DNA of 64,000 nt from JAGTVG01 sp963820995. Lineage in GTDB: Bacteria > Bacteroidota > Bacteroidia > Cytophagales > Cyclobacteriaceae. Position 1 is the first letter of the stretch. The number at the start of each line of letters is the position of its first letter. The notes beneath the pieces were generated by a model. The model worked only from the letters and a program-made list of their open reading frames with translations. It ran no database searches and was not told the origin of the DNA. Shown here piece by piece: positions 57,775 through 64,000 of this stretch. The stretch spans positions 7,687 to 71,686 of the forward strand of contig CAWGCL010000019.1 of NCBI GenBank assembly GCA_963820995.1, read 5' to 3'. A program made the position numbers and the translations under genes.

Positions 57775-60583
57775 TTAATCCCCTAACTGAAAAATAAGGG
57801 TTGGATCAAGCGGATACCTGCCGAAATCCTTACCATATATGGCCACACCGCCAGGTACGATATCCGGTACTTCAATCCTTACCGTACATTTTTTATCGGC
57901 CAGTATTTTGCCTATTAGATTTTCATCTAATGCTGAAGAAACCAGATATCCATAGGAGCCCGCTTCCCTTAATTTATTGTCCCTTAACTGGGAATGCCAG
58001 GACAGGATGCCCCTGTGGTCAGCCGGATCATCGGTAAGAAAGATCTCATCGACAACAATGTCGTTAATTATTAATACGCACATAGCTTGTCCATTTATCA
58101 TCATCGGTCATAGGGTAAGCGTTTGGATTTCTGCTTGGATCGTGGGTACCGCGCCCGCGCATATAATCACCTTCCATTTTATCCGAATCAGTTCTATCCT
58201 TTCCATACAATTGTTTGGCAGATAATTCAACTTTAAATGAAGCGCCCTTGATTTCTTTGTTTATTAGATTATCCGGGATATCTATTTCATATTCAAAGAA
58301 GCCATGACCCGAACCATTGACTTTCTTCCCATCAAGAATATTCCATTCTTTTTTTGACCAATCGGAAGAACTGTATTGATCAGGTTTAAAACTCAATAAA
58401 AATTGTTCCGTTCCGTCTATGTTCAATGTTTGGTTTTTATCATTTTCCTTATCTTGTATTCTGAATAGAACAAAGTTCTTATGGACTGGATCTCCTGCAT
58501 TTGATTCCAGAATAATGTTAACAATCAATACCCCTTCATTTTCAGGAATCGTGATCTTAAGTGGATCAATATATTCCATTTGCCAGGGTTTCATATCGAT
58601 GACCTGCCTGGTCGACATGGATTCGGTGATTGTGTTTCCGGTAATATCTATATGTTGTAACTGGTAGTTTACTTTCACATTCTCAAATGGGACCTTATCC
58701 GTAAGCACAGATAGCCAGAGGGGTAATTCTATCATTTCTCCAGGATTTACATCTGTCATCAGGTCCATATCCGGTGTGATCTGAATGAGACTATGCAGGT
58801 CATTCATGGTCATGCCATTAAAAGCTTCAAGTCCGGTATATTTTACTGAACGATCATATTTAAAATACCCATTCCACTCATTGATCACATCGTGGTGTTC
58901 AGTATAAAGCCATCCGGCAATTTTTGGTTGTAGCCTGAATTCGTTGATCATAATATGATAATCCCAGCTCCAATCTACATCACCTGTACTTCCCTGATAT
59001 CCCCATACATTTCCGCATTCACTATTGAGCATAGGTTGGTTGTTTTGCTTGTATCCCTCACTGAAGTTCCATCCCGAACCTTCATAAGTATTATCAACGG
59101 CATCCTTTAAGAATTCCTTCCATGAATATCCGGGAAGATAGGCATGCCAGGTATTCAGATCTGTCGCCACATGGTCCCGCCTGTTGGCAGAGTTATCTTC
59201 GACCAGCCGGGTTGGATCCAGGTTTTTCGCCAATTCATACATCTCTTTCACCCATTCTTTGGTTTCAGGAAGATATGACCGTTTATCATCATCTTCTTTC
59301 GTCAAAAGTCCCCAGGTTTCATTGAAAATGATCCAGGAGAATACCGACGGGTGGTTATAATCCCTTTTAATCATATCTCGCAGGGCTTTTTCAGCCTCAA
59401 ACCGCATCTCCTCATCTGGTTCACCCCAACTATTTGGTACATCTGCCATGATCAACAAGCCGAGCTTATCGGCCCAATACAATTTTCTGGGGATTCCAAT
59501 TTTCACATGTATACGTTGTCCATTTAAGCCTATCTGCTTGGATCGGATAATCTCGTCTCTCATAAAAGCATCGGATGGGAAAGTATAAAAGCCTTCCGGA
59601 TGATAGGCCTGATCAAGTGTCAATTGTAAATATACCGGTTCATTATTCAGCGTAACATATGGATATTCAGTTCCCGGGACATTTCCTACTCCGATCTCCC
59701 TCATGCCAAAATATGTATTTAAATCATCCACTAAGCCATCTCTACTTTCCAGGCTTACCCGAACCTGATAAAGGTGTGGATCGTCTAATGTCCACAATCT
59801 TGGCTCAGGAATACTAATCCTTTGATTGAAAGAATTATCCTTGTTTTTAATAGAGATTTCATAATCATTTTGATCTCCATTTTCTCCCCTTATCGAAACT
59901 ATCAAAGTTGATTTATTATCAACGGCGCCAATAAGTTGCCCCTTAATATTTATTTCATCGTTTGTGATATCAGGTGTTATATGAACATAGTCGACAAAAA
60001 CATTTCCCCGGGCTTCCAGATATATGGTTTGCCAGATACCTCTTGCTTTACCATATCCTTGTTTACCTTCAAGTTTAAACCCATGTTCTGTGTCATCTAC
60101 CCTTAGGGTAATACTTTGTTTTTCGCCAAACTTAACATGGGGCGTCAACTCAAACTCAAAAGGGGTATAACCTCCCCTGTTCTCACCAATTGCTTTTCCA
60201 TCAAGCCATCCACTGGTTTTCCAGTCGGAAGCGCCTACAACCAGAAAGATCTTTTTCCCTTTCCATGAGTCAGGAATTATGATTTCACGGTTATACCAAC
60301 CAATATCTCCTTCATCTTCAATCCCTGATAAAGGTGCTCCCCAGGAAAAAGGAACAGTGATAGTTTTAGAAAAACCTGCGGTGTTTTCAAACCATTTTTC
60401 GTTTTCACCCTTGTTTTCAAGGTCAAACTGAAAATTCCATATGCCGTTCAGGTTTTGCCAGTCTGGACGCCAGTGATCAGGTCTTGGATGTTCAGGAAGT
60501 GGAATGTCTGAAAATGAAAGTATGGGCAGTGATCCCCATAATATAGTCAATATAACAATACGAAAAATTTGAGTTTTAATCAT
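57775..60583 (-). CDS. GH2-family glycoside hydrolase (beta-galactosidase/glucuronidase-like), one frameshift
   Basis: Joined product is about 935 residues from the ATG at 60583, which gives a clean signal peptide (MIKTQIFRIVILTILWG). Sugar-binding domain (WQNLNGIWNFQFDLE; WYNREIIIPDSWKGKKIFLV), Ig-like domain, then a TIM barrel with the acid/base Glu in SVFSWIIFNETWGL and the likely nucleophile Glu in LNSECGNVWGYQG. The C-terminal region continues as IINDIVVDEIFLTDDPADHR in another frame; removing one base near 58063-58077 joins them. It lies behind a LOG-like gene on the same strand. The sugar is not certain. Confidence 0.88.
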
Positions 60584-60633
60584 GATATAAAAATGGTTCA
60601 ATAAAAAAATGCCTTCGCAAATTAATTCAATTT

Positions 60634-61134
60634 CTAAACATTAACTATATTTTCCAGCGCCTCTTTTAGTGATTCAAATGAATCAACATCAATTATATTG
60701 TCGGACCGGCGATCGTCAATTTGTCTCCCTGAAAGCCTGGCAGACCATCCACCAAACTGCGAAACAGAAATAATTGGTTTATTATAGATCCAGCCAAATC
60801 CCAATTCAGTCAATGTACCAGCCTTTCCACCAATTGAAATTATTACATCAGCTGAAAGAGCCGTTATGCTGTTTCTGGCATGTCCCAGGTCAGTGGGAAT
60901 GACGACAGAACACCAGGGATTTGCCTGTTTGAAATCTGCACCGGGAACTATACCAATCGTTATACCTCCTGCCTCGAAAGCACCTTTACTAACCGCTTCC
61001 ATAATCCCTGACCTGCCACCGGTAATAACTGTATATCCTTTTTCACCCAGGTACTGACCTAGTTTCGTGGCGAAAGCTAACTCTGCAGTATCAGCTTGGG
61101 CATCACCTATTACAACCACCTGTAATTTTCGCAT
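60634..61134 (-). CDS. LOG/DprA-like Rossmann protein (TIGR00725 type)
   Basis: 166 residues from the ATG at 61134; the longer frame to 61224 has no family match. Nucleotide-binding features: VVVIGDAQADTAELAFATKL, TVITGGRSGIMEAVSKGAFE, GITIGIVPG and a Gly-rich SIGGKAGTLTELGFGW with the usual TLTE in place of the PGGxGTxxE of true lysine decarboxylase-like proteins. Possibly a cytokinin-riboside phosphoribohydrolase-like or nucleotide-binding role; no firm function. Confidence 0.82.
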   Translation of the reverse strand: MRKLQVVVIGDAQADTAELAFATKLGQYLGEKGYTVITGGRSGIMEAVSKGAFEAGGITIGIVPGADFKQANPWCSVVIPTDLGHARNSITALSADVIISIGGKAGTLTELGFGWIYNKPIISVSQFGGWSARLSGRQIDDRRSDNIIDVDSFESLKEALENIVNV

Positions 61135-61162
61135 CCTAAAAAAAATGATATTTGTGTCAAGA

Positions 61163-61212
61163 TAAAAAAAGCGAAAGACAATTGCCACCTTGAAGGAGCA
61201 ATGCTTTCGCTT
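61163..61212 (-). terminator. Rho-independent terminator after the redoxin relic
   Basis: On the minus strand, a 9-bp stem AAGCGAAAG / CTTTCGCTT with a further TTGC/GCAA pairing inside is followed by a T-run. It closes the TlpA-redoxin relic unit. Confidence 0.8.
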
Positions 61213-61230
61213 AAAAGAGCACAAACTGAA

Positions 61231-61368
61231 TTATAAGTAAATTATGAAGTTGACGTTCTTTAAACTGAAATCATCTGCATAATCACCGACTTCATACCCT
61301 GCGATTTTTTCAGGAGTAATCAGGGGAGTGGTGAACATCACGATTAAAAACCCAAAGATTATTTTCAT
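61231..61368 (-). pseudogene. Truncated redoxin: N-terminus of a thioredoxin-like protein
   Basis: 45 codons from the ATG at 61368, 1 bp after the TlpA stop (TAACATG). It encodes a signal peptide and the start of a redoxin domain (EKIAGYEVGDYADDFSLKNV), and then ends in FIIYL and a stop where a complete family member would go on for over 100 residues with the CxxC site. No other frame continues it before the terminator at 61163-61212, so the rest was deleted rather than shifted. It may still be translated as a short secreted peptide, but redox activity is not possible. Confidence 0.65.
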
Positions 61369-61369
61369 G

Positions 61370-61876
61370 TTATCTGTTTGTTTGGTTTATTTCTTTTTGA
61401 AATTCTGACAATACACTTTCCAGTTCTGATTCATCAAACTGTTTTTCAAAAAAGATCCTTTTATTTAGAGTGTTATTGATCACTAATGTAGCTGGAATAG
61501 CTCCTGACCAGGAGGGGTCGACTTTATCTATCCAGGAATTGTAGTCAACGTTATCCAACAATTTTACAGTTGAAGTAATGGATTTTTTCTCAATATAGTT
61601 CCTAACCTTTGTATTAAGATCTTCGACGAAATCGAGGCTGATCAGAACTATTTCGATATCATCAAAGTCCGGATCCTGATTCACAGCTTCAAAATATGGC
61701 AATTCTTCAATACAGGGTTTACACCAGGTGGCCCAGAAATTGATCACCCTGGTTTTTCCGGTTTTTTCATGAATAATACTTTCCATATTCTCAACATTAA
61801 TTACCTCAACACTTTGTGCGAGGGAACTAAAGCTGATTATCAATAGGAAGTATATACTTATAGAATATTTTAACAT
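61370..61876 (-). CDS. TlpA-family periplasmic thioredoxin
   Basis: 168 residues. Signal peptide (about 1-21, ending SSLAQS); thioredoxin fold with the active site NFWATWCKPCIEELPYFEAV and the cis-Pro region SGAIPATLVIN. In the periplasm, such proteins reduce or oxidise disulfides, often for cytochrome or membrane-protein maturation. The next gene is a truncated redoxin, 1 bp downstream, which suggests an old two-gene redox unit. Confidence 0.9.
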   Translation of the reverse strand: MLKYSISIYFLLIISFSSLAQSVEVINVENMESIIHEKTGKTRVINFWATWCKPCIEELPYFEAVNQDPDFDDIEIVLISLDFVEDLNTKVRNYIEKKSITSTVKLLDNVDYNSWIDKVDPSWSGAIPATLVINNTLNKRIFFEKQFDESELESVLSEFQKEINQTNR

Positions 61877-62035
61877 ATACCAGTGATTGAAGAAAACATA
61901 TCAAGCGTTCTAAACATGTTAATTGACCAAAATAATCAAAAACTTGTAGATTATTTAAAATAGTAGAATATGTTAAATCATTTGTCTTCTGAAAAACAAT
62001 TTAACATTAAACCTGAACATCAGGAGATTGTTTTA

Positions 62036-62786
62036 TCAGTACCCGATAATATAGGTGAGGCTCATTCCGACATTGATATACATTACATCCTGGTTGCCTT
62101 GAATTTCCACCCAATTTGGGAAACTGGTATGTCAGGTAATCATATTTTGGATTTCCATAGAAATAATCGGAATATAAAGAGAAGCCTGTTCGTTCAGTTG
62201 CATGATATCTAAATGCAATCCCCAAATTAGCTGCAAAGGAAGTTCCGGTAATGCTTTCCAGAGAAAGTGAATTAGTGCCCTGCTGGTTGGTTATTTCAAA
62301 TTCCTGGGATGGTCTGAAAGTAAACAAAGCCCCGGCTTCCAGGTGTATCAGGAAACTGAGATTCTCAGATAACCTGGCGTTGATTACCGGTCCGACCGTT
62401 ATGCTTAGATTGGTATAGCGGCTGCTTTCTACATAGGCTTCTGTTACCGTTGGGTCATTTTCATAAATGGCCTTTTGCATTGCAGCTTCATCATATCCAT
62501 GAAAATTCAGTCCAAGTGAGCCACCCACTCCGATAACATCCCTGAACATATGGTAATAACCTGCTCCCAGAGCTAATCCCGGCTTTGCATATCCTGATTC
62601 AAAGTCATTTTTCCCTGTTGAAGAATAATCACCAACCGGAATAGAATATCCTATTTTAACGTCCAGCAATTTAAAATCTTCTAATCCTCCCCTTAATTGT
62701 GTATAGCCTATTAGCGGTAAAAGGGATAATAAAAAAATAAGTATAGAGGATTTTTTTAAACGAATATTGGTAATTTGCTTTTTCAT
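62036..62786 (-). CDS. Outer-membrane beta-barrel protein, one frameshift near the C-terminus
   Basis: Joined product is about 249 residues from the ATG at 62786, which fits the signal peptide (ILIFLLSLLPLIGYTQ). The body alternates polar and hydrophobic residues as in small barrels (GGSLGLNFHGYDEA, TVGPVINARLSENLSFLIHL, AANLGIAFRYHATERTGFSL). The frame as given ends in an unlikely tail; removing one C from the CCC at 62118-62120 gives FPNWVEIQGNQDVMYINVGM, then SLTYIIGY, a normal last beta-strand ending in an aromatic residue. The function is unknown. Confidence 0.75.
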
Positions 62787-62968
62787 CAGTTTGATGTTCG
62801 CCTTGCAAATGGAATTGAGAGTAAAACAGCAATTAAAATAATTATGTTTCAATTTTTATGCATCTTTTAAAAATATAAATAATTAATTGATAAACCTCTA
62901 TTTCAGGTATATTATAAAAGAAATTTGAAATTATAATCTATTGTTTTATCCTAAAATATGAATCATTA

Positions 62969-64000
62969 ATGGCTGATCAAGCGCAAGACCAATATTCAGA
63001 AGATAGCGATGAATTATTTGAACATTACCGGATTCAGGTGGATACTGGCCAGTCATTGATCCGTATTGATAAGTTTCTTTCTGATCGCTTACCCAACGCT
63101 TCACGAAATCGGATACAGAATGGGATAAGGGATGGAATGGTCAAAGTAAACGGATCGGATATCAAGTCTAATTACAAAGTTCGCCCTGATGATATAGTGA
63201 CCATTTCTCTGCCGACCCCTCCAAGAGATACAGAGGTGGTACCGGAAAATATACCTCTTAATATTGTATTTGAAGATTCAGAACTTCTGGTTGTGGACAA
63301 ACCAGCGGGGATGGTCGTTCACCCGGCTTATAATAACTGGACCGGGACTCTGGTCAATGCCCTTGTATATCATTTTCAAAATCTTCCTGAAATGCCGGAT
63401 AACGAGGGGCGCCCGGGATTGGTTCATCGAATAGACAAGGACACCTCCGGTTTGCTGGTCATTGCAAAGACAGAACATGCTCTGAACCGGCTCGCCAAGC
63501 AATTTTTTGATCACAGTATACAGAGAACATATCAGGCATTGGTTTGGGGTGTCCCTAAGGAAATGGAAGGCACCATTGATGTTATGATCGGCAGAAGCCT
63601 TAAAGACAGGAGGGTGGTTACAGCTTTTCCGGAGGGAGATTATGGCAAAAGGGCTATAACACATTATAAAGTACTCAGGGACCTGCGGTATGTGTCTCTT
63701 ATCGAATGCAAGCTGGAAACCGGACGCACCCATCAAATCCGGGCCCATATGAAACATATAGGCCATCCATTGTTTAATGATGCCACTTATGGCGGAGATA
63801 AAATATTGAAAGGGACTGTCTTTTCTAAATATAAGAGTTTTGTACAGAACTGCTTCAAGATATTGCCCAGGCAGGCATTGCATGCCCAGTCAATTGGATT
63901 TGTACATCCTATTAGTAATGAACTATTGCATTTCGATTCTCCCCTCCCTGATGATTTCAAAGAGGTTATCGAAAAATGGGATCATTATGTTCAGTATAAT
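62969..64000 (+). CDS. rluD: Ribosomal large subunit pseudouridine synthase D (3' end outside window)
   Basis: 344 codons are open from the ATG at 62969 to the end of the window; only the extreme C-terminus is missing. The N-terminal S4 RNA-binding domain (RIDKFLSDRLPNASRNRIQN) is followed by the pseudouridine synthase domain with the catalytic Asp in LVHRIDKDTSGLLVIAKT, and the motifs VDKPAGMVVHPAYNNWTGTL and LETGRTHQIRAHMKHIGHP. RluD makes pseudouridines in helix 69 of 23S rRNA. The N-terminal acidic extension (QDQYSEDSDELFEHY) is common in Bacteroidota. Confidence 0.95.
   Translation, partial: MADQAQDQYSEDSDELFEHYRIQVDTGQSLIRIDKFLSDRLPNASRNRIQNGIRDGMVKVNGSDIKSNYKVRPDDIVTISLPTPPRDTEVVPENIPLNIVFEDSELLVVDKPAGMVVHPAYNNWTGTLVNALVYHFQNLPEMPDNEGRPGLVHRIDKDTSGLLVIAKTEHALNRLAKQFFDHSIQRTYQALVWGVPKEMEGTIDVMIGRSLKDRRVVTAFPEGDYGKRAITHYKVLRDLRYVSLIECKLETGRTHQIRAHMKHIGHPLFNDATYGGDKILKGTVFSKYKSFVQNCFKILPRQALHAQSIGFVHPISNELLHFDSPLPDDFKEVIEKWDHYVQYN

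Noticed and set aside
57579..57797. Open plus-strand frame of 72 codons before the GH2 gene
   Set aside because: AT-rich, low-complexity translation, no start signal, and it overlaps the GH2 3' end in antisense.
61970..62212. Open plus-strand frame of 80 codons
   Set aside because: It lies antisense to the 3' end of the outer-membrane barrel gene, whose corrected frame is convincing.
1..64000. CRISPR arrays, tRNA or rRNA genes, transposases, prophage or integrase genes
   Set aside because: Reading both strands, I found no repeat-spacer pattern, no tRNA-like clover sequence and no mobile-element protein motif.

Overview
This window is a chromosomal stretch from a member of the Bacteroidota, probably a free-living, polysaccharide-using Cytophagales-like lineage. 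Several signs agree: a SusC/SusD pair, bacillithiol synthesis (bshA), a PIN-PhoH fusion, a BatD-type protein, an ECF sigma factor next to an anti-sigma/TonB fusion, AT-rich spacers with weak ribosome binding sites, and promoter boxes of the Bacteroidota TAnnTTTG type. I see no tRNA, rRNA, CRISPR array, insertion sequence, phage gene or attachment site.

Layout. 1-10 kb: the end of a neutral-ceramidase-like gene, a MORN-repeat protein, a SusC/SusD uptake locus (minus strand) and a divergent clan GH-A glycosidase lipoprotein. 10-14.2 kb: ECF sigma factor, anti-sigma/TonB fusion and divergent vWA protein. 14.2-19.5 kb: a duplicated relic of an AlbA-domain gene, a sulfatase, a DUF697-like membrane protein, PIN-PhoH and the intact AlbA gene. 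19.5-23.6 kb: bshA and a GH3/beta-lactamase-fold fusion. 23.6-29.8 kb: a small membrane protein, mutL, two rhomboid proteases, rlmN and a membrane-anchored EEP-fold hydrolase. 29.9-40.4 kb: a long plus-strand housekeeping run, proC - phosphatase - macrodomain - UbiA-type prenyltransferase - purN - purH - mreBCD - mrdA - rodA. 40.4-48.6 kb: an unknown conserved protein, tdk, recO and an RND efflux operon (adaptor, pump, TolC). 48.6-49.5 kb: a relic of a phosphoribosylanthranilate-isomerase-like gene and two small minus-strand genes. 49.7-56.3 kb: batD, aroC, a dicarboxylate/amino-acid symporter, nfu and a GH20-like gene. 56.4-64 kb: DUF1080 lipoprotein, GH2 glycosidase, LOG-like protein, TlpA thioredoxin with a truncated redoxin behind it, an outer-membrane barrel, and rluD running off the end.

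Together the genes suggest a glycan-degrading lifestyle (SusCD, GH-A, GH3, GH20, GH2, sulfatase, DUF1080) set among housekeeping genes for cell shape, purine and shikimate synthesis, DNA repair and efflux.

Two things stand out. First, at least nine genes, including normally essential mrdA, rodA and aroC, are each broken by single-base shifts: 11 shifts, 10 of them one extra base. Removing or adding that base restores full-length family members, so I treat most as sequence errors and annotate the genes as whole, with the shift noted. Second, three gene relics lie in 'empty' DNA: an AlbA-gene fragment (14289-14452), a PRAI-like gene with an internal deletion at a short sequence match (48624-48831), and a redoxin cut to its N-terminus (61231-61368). 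I found no clearly new defence or biosynthetic system.
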